From the NCBI GenBank assembly GCA_005406025.1, contig BGZK01001601.1, forward strand, positions 62,001-126,000: 64,000 nucleotides of DNA, written 5' to 3'. Made by a program: the position numbers and the translations under genes. Positions 38,501-46,832 of this stretch are shown in pieces. Within the stretch, counting starts at the first letter, position 1. Every line of letters starts with the position of its first letter. Below the pieces are notes generated by a model. It was not told the origin of the DNA. It made no database searches and saw only the letters and a list, made by a program, of their open reading frames with translations. The DNA comes from Eumeta japonica (lineage: Eukaryota; Arthropoda; Insecta; Lepidoptera; Psychidae).

Positions 38501-41500
38501 GCTTTTACAAAAAGGTCATTTAACTTATTTCACAAAGAAACTTTCATTAAAATAAAGTTATATAATAAGGGCTATTATACTGTATCTCAATACATTAACG
38601 AAAAAGCTCTGAAATTAAACTGCTCGGCTATCAGATTATATGTAATTTTAAAATATTGTACTAGTTTTATTAACTAGTCTGTCGTGTATCGAATATCATG
38701 TATCGTGTATTGAATAAAAAAAGGGTAAACCTTGCGTTTTTACCTATTCTTTTCAGAGTAAATTGGCAATCGGATTGGATGGTAATGTTAATGCCAAAAG
38801 AATACAACAATGAGGTATTTCAATCGAAATTCAATTGAATTTTGTGATTGTAATTAATTGTAATTATAATTACTACAGTAATTGATTAATGTGAAAAAAA
38901 TGAAAGGAAAGTACGTTAAGCCGCTGGTCCCGAAATATAATTTTTAAAATATGCCAAGTTCTGTTGCTAATTTATATTTTAAATGTCTTGAAACACGAAA
39001 AAAGAACAGTCTCATCTTTTAACGTTTGCTGTTAAACAGTATAACTCTTTCCTGCTGCTTAGTGTTGCCAGGCACATAACATGGAAATGGAATTTTCCTT
39101 TAAAAAGGCCGCGTACTTTTCTGCCTCCCTGATAAATGGTTTGGTTTTTGTATAAGTGCTAAGCTTTCTCAGGACCGTGTACACTGATTTATTTATTGGT
39201 ATACGATTAATGAAGTAGAATAAATGTTTTGAGCTATCCGAATTAGCAAAAAGTCAGTCGAAATCAGAATATTCCCTTTTATTTAATTATGAGGACTATC
39301 GGACTGTACTTAGTAAAATCCATCAATTGCACAGTTTATTCTTTATATTCAACACATTACTAAGCTTCGATGGGGAGTATTAGTAGTGATACTAGTAGAT
39401 TTCATGAAAATGTAGTTTCCGTAAAACTGCTATTAGAATCTTCTATTTGTTGATGCCATTTGGGTATTTCATACGATTCATAATCATTTGAGAGTGCTTT
39501 AAAGTAAAAAAAATTTTTCGCCTCTCGTTAGCTACTAATTTTATCGCTTTACTCTCGTTAGTCATACGAAAATAGGCAAATTTTCATACGTTGCATAAAT
39601 AATTCAAGGAGTATTAATTTTGTCAACTTCAAAATATGATTTAGTGTAAAAGAAACGAAAAAAAAAAACATTAAAATAGCTGAAAAAACTTTTCAGTTAA
39701 TCAACAGTGAAACCACTTGGATGTATGATCATCCATTAATTTAGCCTTTTTTTATTAACTTTTGAATTAGAGCAAGTAGTTTCTTACTGAGAATGGCTGT
39801 TCAATTTGGTGTCGTTAAATTATAATATTAGAAATGAGATTCCGTTACACAAATGGGGTATTGCAATCTTTGGTGGCGACCTCTTATATTAGATAAATTT
39901 ATCACTTACTTACTTATCTATTTTGAAAAAACTGGGTTATTATAGTTGCAATAATATACCTTAGAGGGCAGTTTAAGTCCTTTTTTTTTGTTCATTATTA
40001 AAAATTACATCGATATAATGAGGCGTGCTCTTTTGAGTTTTCTATTTTTTTTTAATTCACCTTCAATTATATATGCAATTTTCTAGATAAAATCAAATAA
40101 ACATTCATTTGATCTTGTCTCATAAAATGTACAAATTGTATTTTAATATTAAAAGTAATTTTGAATTGCTGCTTGATAATAGAAGGTAGAGCATAAGAGC
40201 GAATCAACAGAAGATATTAAATTCTGACGAACGTGGCTGAAAAGTTTTCATAAAAATCCTTAGTTTCATGCTCATTCTCCGATTTAATTCCTTAAAAATT
40301 AAAATGGTCGAGGACATCCAGAATCATTACTTATATAACCTAGAGTAACTCGTTAGTTTTGGGTATCGTTAAAAAATTACTTTTTTTTATGAATCGTAAT
40401 TATTTTTCTTATTTAAAGTACCATTCTTTCCGTTATGAAAAGAAAAATTATGTATCTGATAATTAGTGATTATCCAATCTAAAGTGAATAGTAAATATAT
40501 AATGTGTGTGTGTGTAAATTGTGCTACTTTTTTTTTCCGTGGCAGCATAACCGAGTCTGCGCTCAAAATTCAAGTAATGTAATTCACTTTGCTCCGGGGC
40601 AATGTTTCCTTTTCCCTTTTATCTGCGTCTGCGTCGACCGTTATTGCGGGATTGCCGCTAAAAGCTAATTTGTAAACATTTCCTAATAATTTCTTAGTAT
40701 TAGTGAGTATAAAGTGTTCCCTCTTCTGCGATTACGAGGGATTCGGGAATATTCTGGAAGGGAAATCGATGATTGAATGGATATTCACAATTAGAGAAAA
40801 TGACTACCCACTTTGTGACCAAAAAAAAAAGAATTTCTTTCTACGACGCTACGTAATTAATATCGGCTGCAATGGGACTTACTTTAATGAAATTGAAACA
40901 TCTGGCGATCCGGTAATGGAGTCACCGAACTCATCGAAAGTTATTTGATGATTACCACAACACATTAAGATTGTTATAGATTTTATATTGCAGTACTTTT
41001 AGCAATTCTCCAGAGCAATCGAATCAAGAATTCATAATTGTCCAAAACGAAACTAAGACGGTTTCTACTTCCCAGTTGAGCCAATCCAGTTTCAGTAATC
41101 ATATATCATGTTTCAGTAAGGTTTTGATTCGGCGAAGAAAACGCTGTTTTGAATGAACGGCTAAATGAAATGGAATTGATCTACAGCGTAGTACATTACC
41201 ACCTTATTGGCATAGGACATCTTCAAAGTGTATAATTAAAAGAGGTTATTACTCACTGTTCTGTGTACTCGGATTTGACACTTCTTATTTGTTTATTGGT
41301 TTGTCGTGGATGAAGGTTTCTAATACGAAATAAAAAAAAGGAAATATTTGAAAATGCCATCATTAAGGTATGTTTCTATAAATGTCTTCAGAAACGTGAA
41401 TATCATCCTTTGGTAGACAGAAACAGAAGGCTGTCCAATTAATTAGATACTGTGGTTCACTGTAAACTTAAGAAAAGAGCACCCGTCGAGACCAAAATAA

Positions 41501-44500
41501 GGATTGAGACCGAGACTAGGATAGGATCCAAACAAATATAAGGATGAAGGAAATTGTTCTACATCCACGCAACAAAACCGCGAACAAAAGCTGATACTTC
41601 CGTGTATTCATTCTTTAGCAGCTGTCCATTAAAATTACACCTTCACTTATAGTTTTTTTAGGGTTCCGAGCCAAAATGCCAAAAAAAGGAATCCTTATAG
41701 TTTCGTCATATCCGTCCGTCCGATTGTATGTCACATGCATTTTATTTGAAAACTACAGGACGTACGTTGATGAAATTTATAGTGTAGGTGTTTTGTATGA
41801 GCCGCTGCTTAGTTTGATAGTTAAATATTAAAAAATAAATATTTCTAGGGGGAGTACTCCATACACGTAACAGAAGCTGAAAATATTATTTTAGCAAACA
41901 TCTAAACTCTCGAAAAATATTCCGACACCTCATTAAAAAAAAATTGAGATTTGTAATCAATTTTTCTGATTACGTGATATGATTTCGCCTCGAATTCAAC
42001 AAAAATTGTGTCCCCTCCACTTTATTTTCCAAGTTGTATATTGAAAAAATATGAAAAAAATAGCGAAGATAAGGCTTAATAAATACTTTTAATGAAAATT
42101 ATTTTTAACATGGTCGTATATACTGTTTTTGAGTTATTGCTGAAAAACTACGCTTTTCAACAAAAGGACATAAGTGGCATAAATATACGCTCTTTTGCTA
42201 ATGCACTTTCGTTTGCACTAGTTTAATAGACATAATTGTTTTTTTTATTTATAGGCGACTAAAGTACAATTATGTGCAGGAAACATGGGAAAAGTGTTTG
42301 TACTTTTTCCATTTGTAGTGCATTTCTTTGTATTAATACCTTCGGAACTCTATAATGAGCATGGTCCGACACGCTCTTGGCCAGTTTTTTTTATTACGTC
42401 CATATTCGAGACTCGTCTGTTTTGGTTCTCGTGACAATGTTTCTCGACTCAGCCCTTCATTTTGAAGGACTTAGAGGGTCACGAAATAATTTGATCTCTC
42501 GTCCGCACCGATAAGTCGTTTGAAAGGGGCGACACCTTAAAAATCTAAACGTAAGAGTCTGTGCAAGTTGAAAAGCCTCATGGCTCATTTGAAGTTTTAT
42601 CATTTTTACGGTCCCAGGCCGCGGTGAGATCGGCGTTATGAGGTTTGGTTTTTGAGTGAAGCAATGTGTTAAATATATTACACGATTAATCGACTCATAT
42701 GATCGTATCATTTCGGAAATTCCGAAGACAACTTTTGAAATATTCTAAATGCAGATTCAAAACTATGGACTTCTACAGTGCAAACATAAAATTCCTAATA
42801 AATGATTTCCTTTGCAATTCGGGATGCCAGACAGTTGAAAAACAAAAATATAAAAAAAAAATAAAACCGAACTACGGAATAAACAACAAAAAAAAAATGC
42901 AAACAGGTTACGTGTTTCATTGAGAAATAATTATTACCGAACTGCGAAGACGTAGGTGGTGTTAATATGTAAGGTGACGGAGATTTAATTAGGCATTATT
43001 CAATAATTTACATTCCCAAGTAGACGCTTGCCTGCAACATGTATTAAAATGTAGGATAGATGTTGCAGGCAAGCGTCGAATTGTGGATTTCCGCGAATTA
43101 ACACCCGCACAATAAAATATTATATTGCTAAACGGAACACCGCCATGAATTTTTTAATATGACTCAAATTTGTTTACGTTAACCAAAACAACTGCAAATG
43201 TAAGATTGTGCACACGATGTTGACAGATTTACCATTTCATTTTAAATTCTTAGCATTCCTAAATATAGATTTTTCGGTAATCTGTAAGAAGGAACTATTT
43301 TATGTAAGTTTTTATCTCGTTCTAGACTCTATAGATTCGGAGATAAAATAAACGAACGATAAATTTTCATCTATTTTCATAGATAAAATTTAAATTTAAA
43401 AAATATACACACAGACATCTATATGTGTACCGACTATTCTATTTAATCGATCTATGCATTAGACTCAGAGCATATTAACCATGATAGTCGGACAGACAGA
43501 CAGACAAACCTCAGTCGTGTGTCTGTCTGACAGGAAAAAAATCCTCTGGATCTGAAAGGGACCCTCACGGAAACGGAACCTTCCGTTTCAACGACGGTTC
43601 GTTTTTTCTTTTGGACATGCAGAATCCTAAAAATGGTTTAGTTAACTGAATCCATTACCAACTTCTACATGGAATTCTCGCCACGTTTCGTGCTGATACG
43701 TCTTAATGAAGAATAGATTACCGCGGGGGAATAATCACTTGATGTCACGCAAAAACTCTACATTCGTGCAGGTAATAGAGCTCGCCCGGCTTTTTTTTTT
43801 AACTAACGCATGTACAGAACTGGATTATTGTAACATCGTTGTATGAAAATTAAAACGCAAGATCAGCACCATGATTCATATGATATTTTCAAATTCCAAG
43901 TCGTAATAATCTCTCAAGAGCGATTGTTGGTCGTTTTAATGCGATTTTCGCTTTCTTGATCGCTACGGGAATCAAAGAGGTAAATTTTATTCTACCTTAA
44001 TTGAACAAAAACAGTGTTTGACAAGTGAATTGTAGAAATAGACTTTTGTTAAGCTAGAGATCTAGTTCGTTAATTAATCCCATCCCCGAATACTGTGTAT
44101 CGCGAGTGTTTATTTATGTTCACACAAAACGTCTCACGTTGATAGTTATACCTAATAATGAATTATTTAACGCGTGAGCCGTTCGATTTCGGGCAAACTT
44201 GTCGGTCGACTGTGGATACGCAGCACAATTTCGCGGCTATTGATCAAATGTTTCACTTAGATCGGTCTAGCAACAAATCGGCGGATCGGTTTCGGTGTCA
44301 ATCTCAGTCTTAACACTTCCTTAGGCGCGAGACGCGTGATCACGCCACGTACGTACTCTCGCAGACAATACTTAAGTTCGACGGCCTGTGGTGGGGCGTG
44401 TCGACAATCACCACGGTTCCTGTAATCGATTTCCCCCATAGTTGCGCAATCGCAATTTTGTATACGATCTCCGGGTCGGTGTTATTACGCTTGCCGCAAG

Positions 44501-46654
44501 TACAAATTAGGGTTCAGTGATCGATATATCGACCGCTTAGTGACGAATTGGTTTGTCAGTCGGTCGTGCTCACCTACGACGTTGAGTTGAAACGCTAGTG
44601 ACATTTTCGGTTCCGTATTCACTTGACACTCGTATATGCCCGCGTCCCTCTCCTGGGGAAATTTTATCTGCAGCGTCCAGTTCTCCGACTTGTCTGGCCG
44701 GATGACCTGCCAGATAATAAAATAATTTTGAGATTATTAAAATGTTTTAAAGTAGTTTTCAAAAATAAACATTATAACGTTTAGAATTAAAAACGGTAGT
44801 CTGAAATTCTCAAAACTAAAAAAAAATATTTTAAAATTAATTATTTTAAGATTTGTTACTATTAATAATATGTCAATGCGAGACCCGTTATTTTATTGTG
44901 TTATTTCGTAATGGTAAAAATTAAAAAATATTTTTTAACTAGAATACATATACAATAAATAAATCACTATTAAATTATTTTTCTTAGATATTTACGAGCC
45001 CACAAATATTTTTATTTTAAAGGAATTATACAGTCAATTATTAAATTTAAATTGTAAAGCTGGATTTGTACGCGTACATATACACTCTTTATTGTAGCTC
45101 TATTTGACCACTAATAGTTGCCAAAATCGATAGACGACTAACCACGTTTTAGTAGTCTATTAGTAATCAAGTACTTTGTGACATAAACGATGACAAAGCT
45201 TAAGAGAATAGCTTACTTCAAAATTTACGTTAAGTAAAAGCTAGTTGTGAACCTGAAATAAAATTAAATATTCAACGATATTAATTTAAATGATGAATAT
45301 TGTTAGTTTGGCGATTCTAATTTACTTTCAGAATATGCAGATAAAATTGAAACTATTAATCTTAGGTTGTATAAATGAATTGCGACAAGTTACAATTTAA
45401 AACTTTGACCTATCAATCTTTTGTATTTTAAACGTGAATAGTTTTTTAATTATTTAGGAAAAAAAACTTTTCATTCCTTATATCTAAAAAACTGCGTACT
45501 GTGACGAAATTAGTAAGTAAGAGTGAAGAGATAAGTACCTGAAATCTTTGGTCCGAAGTGTACGTTAGAATTCCGGCTGTTAGTATGTGCAAGTCCCTTT
45601 TCCTTATCCATGAAACCTGAAAAAGAAAATGTATCATTTACTACGAGACAGAGAGAAAATTCGTCATCTTAAGCTTTCATTTCTATTTGGTGACGTGAAG
45701 ACTTTCGCTAGCAAAAAAAAATGCTTCGAAAACGTCATTTCCATATCTGTAGAGAATTTATTGAATAGAATTGTTTGAACAGGAATTGCGCAGATAATCC
45801 CTTGTCTAGACTTAAATTAGGAGATTATTTCTTTACACACTCAGTTCATCGCTCTATTTGTATGCAGAGCCTTGGAACGCCAAAAAAACAGACCGTTCGA
45901 GACATACATTTCTGTCACGTTCTTTGGAAGCGTCGCACGCAAAGAAAATCATTTATTATTAATTTATGAACATAGAAAAAATTCACTTAAGCTTAAAGCC
46001 GATATAATGCTTGAAGAAAATACGAGTTTTCTACAAAGATAAGAGGAGTTAGAATCGTATTGTTTAACCAATCAGATTAGAGTGGTGATGTCATTATTTA
46101 CGTGCACAGTAGGCTTAAAGTAATTCAATAAATACATAGGAAATAAATGTTGAGTTTATAAATCGATGCTTGTTCTTTAATTGATATAGTAATCGTGAAT
46201 TGACTAAGTAATTTCTGAAATTGGACTGCAAATTTTAATAAAGACTTAAAATAAAACCCTATCAGTAGGTGATATAATAAAAATATTTTGAAATCGAACT
46301 ATATCAGGTTTATTTTAATTTAAATCAACAATGAAATCAAGTGGAAGTGTACACATACTTTTTATTTTAATTAGTTGAAATAGAGAATTGAATAGCTAGA
46401 ATTCATTTTATATTTAACGAACATACGACTACACTCCACGTCAAAAGCATTGCAAGAAAAAAAAATTACACGCCTAATTTCCTTTTATCATCTTATATTC
46501 TCTCGAGATTGTGATTTGCAAATCTATTTCAACAAAGGCGTCCAGATGGTTAATAAATAATTAAAATAAAATAAAGATAACAAAAAAAAAACTGGAATTA
46601 AAATGTTTCAAATCCATAAAAATTAAATTGACATTGATGTCTTTAACATGGATA

Positions 46655-46688
<34 letters not shown>

Positions 46689-46832
46689 GTAGATACTAAC
46701 GGCCTTATCCCCTAGTTGTTCAACCCTACAGTGCAGAAAGGCCGTCTGGCCAACGACCGTAGTGACGTTTCTCGGTACGTTGTACTCCAAGAATGGGAAA
46801 GATCCCGCTGCCATCTCCATAATGCGCCGTGC
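26668..46832 (-). CDS. dpr: Dpr-family two-Ig cell-surface protein, multi-exon gene, 5' end missing
   Basis: Six minus-strand exons (46832-46701, 45616-45539, 44706-44574, 32536-32417, 31023-30826, 26798-26668) join into 263 codons plus TGA. Seen: Ig domain 1 spans about residues 10-114 with Cys35 and Cys97 and core Trp47 (SWIRKRDLHILTAG); Ig domain 2 spans about 116-219 with Cys138, Trp152 and Cys204. N-glycosylation sequons are NVT, NWT and NYS. Residues about 237-256 are weakly hydrophobic at the C-terminus. Motifs TYTSDQRF, IYECQVNTEPKMS, ILGPADLYVKTGSS, FWYKG, NYSCVPTMAEPASV and EHPAAMQHGN are typical of Dprs. Known: Dprs are neuronal surface proteins, usually GPI-linked, that bind DIP Ig proteins to specify synaptic partners. 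Inferred: same role here. The signal peptide and any first exon are not seen. Domain 1 wording looks closest to dpr1-type members from memory, but the paralogue is not settled; the symbol marks the family only. Confidence 0.93.
27238..27429. mobile_element. small TIR element (MITE-like)
   Basis: The left edge reads TTAGGCCACACTGCG and then AATCGCGCGG; the right edge reads AATCGCGCAGCG and AGGGCCTTA, which is roughly the inverse. 192 bp, non-coding. The ends recall hAT-type MITEs of Lepidoptera, but no target duplication was verified. Confidence 0.45.
27430..27615. repeat. GC-rich repeat, copy 2
   Basis: Strongly GC-rich against its surroundings; words CGGTCGACGCCGGGAGCATC and CATGTTGTGGCGAGACGATG match in order the block at 21290-21505. 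The minus-strand ORF at 27320-27718 runs through it and is Ala/Cys/Arg-rich low complexity with no domain, so it is unlikely to be a gene. Confidence 0.55.
28066..28270. repeat. partial copy of the CCCGCTA element
   Basis: Starts AACTCCCGCTATGAAAATTA and continues with AAATTGGGAAATTACTG and a GTGTGTG-rich stretch, paralleling the first 180 bp of 28957-29632. The right end was not found. Confidence 0.6.
28957..29632. mobile_element. TIR element with AACTTCCCGCTAA ends
   Basis: A perfect 13-bp inverted terminal repeat, AACTTCCCGCTAA at 28957-28969 and TTAGCGGGAAGTT at 29620-29632, bounds 676 bp. Inside are a TG run (29117-29136) and two tandem units of about 155 bp plus the start of a third (GAAATCGTTGTCGAAAGAAA at 29401 and 29556). 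No ORF of note. Confidence 0.75.
29801..29840. repeat. 18-bp hairpin, one mismatch, 4-nt loop
   Basis: TTGTTTACAACAATAACA pairs with 29823-29840 with one mismatch. Confidence 0.85.
30826..31023 (-). CDS. dpr: dpr-like gene, second half of Ig domain 2
   Basis: 198 bp, entered in phase 1 after CTTCACAG and left in phase 1 at AACG|GTGAGA. The split codon gives Gly155, completing FWYKG, followed by STIIEYKELEDNELTEEPRL, a charged stretch, then TEWTEQLTSKLTISPLLPMD and SGNYSCVPTMAEPASVNVHV. Cys204 closes the Ig-2 disulfide and NYS is a sequon. The VHVIN ending is the family's usual link to the C-terminal tail. Confidence 0.95.
31024..32416 (-). other. dpr-like intron 4 of those visible
   Basis: 1393 bp, phase 1, donor GTGAGT, acceptor CTTCACAG. 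It contains a SINE-like repeat copy at about 31135-31345; the rest is AT-rich and unremarkable. Confidence 0.88.
31135..31345 (-). mobile_element. SINE-body repeat copy, in a dpr-like intron
   Basis: Plus-strand words GTGCGTTGCCGATCTCTTGG, then CTCATTCAGTGGACGAGACG and AACAGTGGAAGCTGTTACTT match the copy at 63785-64000. No tRNA head. The plus-strand ORF here is this repeat. Confidence 0.6.
32417..32536 (-). CDS. dpr: dpr-like gene, first half of Ig domain 2
   Basis: 120 bp, entered in phase 1 after ATCACAG and left in phase 1 at AAGG|GTGAGT. It encodes AKAHILGPADLYVKTGSS, LSLTCVLSQGPHDLG and TIFWYK. Cys138 is the first cysteine and Trp152 the core tryptophan of Ig-2. The exon is markedly GC-richer than the AT-rich introns around it, which helps fix its limits. 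It is separated from the previous exon by a 12-kb intron. Confidence 0.95.
32756..32960. repeat. dispersed repeat pair, copy 1
   Basis: Words GTCATGTAGTGCCATTTGTT, TGGAACGGTGCTATTTATAA-like and AACATTTAGATTTCTTTT occur in the same order, diverged, at 51366-51545. Confidence 0.5.
35080..35132. repeat. pyrimidine-rich tract
   Basis: TTTCTCTTTCTCCCTCTTTC and on for about 50 bp. ORFs that cross it on both strands encode low-complexity Arg/Lys/Glu or Ser/Leu and are not convincing genes. Confidence 0.7.
35376..35423. repeat. inverted repeat around a TA loop
   Basis: Perfect 15-bp arms GAAACTTCATAGAGA (35376-35390) and its complement (35409-35423) around an 18-bp TA-rich loop. Confidence 0.9.
35434..35515. 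repeat. compound (AC)n(AT)n(GT)n microsatellite
   Basis: AC run, about 58 bp of AT, then a GT run; the AC and GT flanks complement each other, so the whole tract is self-complementary. A short (TA)n follows at about 35549-35564. Confidence 0.95.
37330..38680 (+). pseudogene. decayed non-LTR retrotransposon (LINE) reverse transcriptase and 3' end
   Basis: Plus-strand fragments in different frames keep the order of a LINE RT of the Jockey/CR1-like type: QFGLTNSRLITKAGVELFQQ, VFCDLSKAFDCVYH (RT motif with the first catalytic Asp), GVTGQSLELLDSYLSGRV, then a palm motif reading FYDD TTLLF in place of the expected FADD near 37715, then KINILTVPSQYIL-type and KGYYTVSQYINEKAL residues near the 3' end. 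There are several frameshifts and stops, so it is dead. It lies in the 12-kb intron, antisense to the dpr-like gene. The clade is a judgement from motif wording only. Confidence 0.8.
41465..41590 (+). repeat. hexanucleotide-array repeat with Helitron-like 3' end
   Basis: GA-rich hexamers (GGATTGAGACCGAGACTAGG) are followed by CTACATCCACGCAACAAAAC and CGCGAACAAAAGCTGA, a diverged relative of the Helitron 3' end seen near 22290. Confidence 0.5.
41659..42384 (-). mobile_element. AGGGTTCCG/CGGAACCCT-ended repeat, copy 2
   Basis: Reverse orientation of the copy at 4144: AGGGTTCCG at the left (41660-41668), GTCCGTCCG repeats following, TAGGCGACTAAAG inside, and GACACGCTCTTGGCCAG at the right end. 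Similar length (about 726 against 733 bp) with clear divergence, so it is an old insertion. Confidence 0.75.
43023..43077. ncRNA. perfect 18-bp hairpin in a dpr-like intron (candidate)
   Basis: GACGCTTGCCTGCAACAT at 43023-43040 and its exact complement at 43060-43077, loop 19 nt. GC-richer than its surroundings. Candidate small-RNA precursor or insertion foldback. Confidence 0.3.
43486..43636 (+). repeat. fragment related to the AGGGTTCCG repeat
   Basis: ACAGACAGACAGACAAACCT is followed by AATCCTC, ACGGAACCTTCCG and a terminal GGACATGCAGAATCCTAAAA that resembles the GACGTACGGAACCCTA right end of the two fuller copies. Confidence 0.45.
44574..44706 (-). CDS. dpr: dpr-like gene, end of Ig domain 1
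   Basis: 133 bp, entry phase 0 after CTGGCAG, exit phase 1 at GTAG|GTGAGC. It encodes VIRPDKSENWTLQIKF, then PQERDAGIYECQVNTEPK and MSLAFQLNVV. Cys97 closes the Ig-1 disulfide; NWT is a sequon; D-A-G-I-Y-E-C is the usual Ig F-strand motif (DxGxYxC). The last base pairs with the next exon's first two bases to give Glu115. Confidence 0.95.
44707..45538 (-). other. dpr-like intron 2 of those visible
   Basis: 832 bp, phase 0, donor GTACTT, acceptor TTATCTGGCAG. Plain AT-rich sequence; no repeat or ORF that I recognise. Confidence 0.88.
45539..45616 (-). CDS. dpr: dpr-like gene, Ig domain 1 core exon
   Basis: 78 bp, 26 codons, phase 0 at both ends. It begins after TTTTTCAG and ends CAG|GTACTT. 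It encodes VSWIRKRDLHILTAG followed by ILTYTSDQRFQ. Trp47 is the Ig core tryptophan, and the SWIRKRDLHILT stretch is one of the best conserved blocks of the Dpr family. The reading frame runs on past the donor for several codons, but those residues do not resemble the family, and the next exon continues the domain correctly. Confidence 0.93.
45617..46700 (-). other. dpr-like intron 1 of those visible
   Basis: 1084 bp, phase 0, donor GTTAGT, acceptor TTTTTCAG. AT-rich; the only marked feature is the TA run beside the donor. An ORF on the plus strand around 45775-45969 shows no recognisable protein. Confidence 0.85.
46663..46688. repeat. (TA)n microsatellite beside an exon donor
   Basis: About 26 bp of TA lying some 6 bp inside the intron from the GTTAGT donor of the first visible dpr-like exon. 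Confidence 0.95.
46701..46832 (-). CDS. dpr: dpr-like gene, first visible exon (start of Ig domain 1)
   Basis: 132 bp, 44 codons, phase 0 at both ends. The acceptor is a pyrimidine-rich run ending GTCGACAG; the frame then reads ARRIMEMAAGSFPFLEYNVP and on through RNVTTVVGQTAFLHC to EQLGDKA. Cys35 is the first Ig-1 cysteine and NVT is a sequon. The ATG at 46820 is probably internal, because the frame is open back to a good acceptor and no signal peptide follows the ATG. The donor must be GTTAGT (46700-46695), a departure from GTRAGT, since only that site joins in frame to VSWIRKR in the next exon. A TA microsatellite starts a few bases into the intron. Confidence 0.9.

Larger units (their letters stand above)
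32537..44573 (-). other. dpr-like intron 3 of those visible (12 kb)
   Basis: 12,037 bp, phase 1, donor GTGAGC, acceptor ATCACAG. It carries the decayed LINE at 37330-38680, a TIR-type repeat at 41659-42384 with a relative near 43486, a Helitron-like 3' fragment near 41470, the compound microsatellite and hairpin at 35376-35515, a hairpin at 43023-43077, and moderately GC-balanced blocks at 34385-34960 and 44160-44560. No additional exon was recognised. Confidence 0.88.

Noticed and set aside
46623..46820. Translation start at the ATG at 46820
   Set aside because: The frame is open back to a good splice acceptor and no signal peptide follows the ATG, so it is an internal Met.
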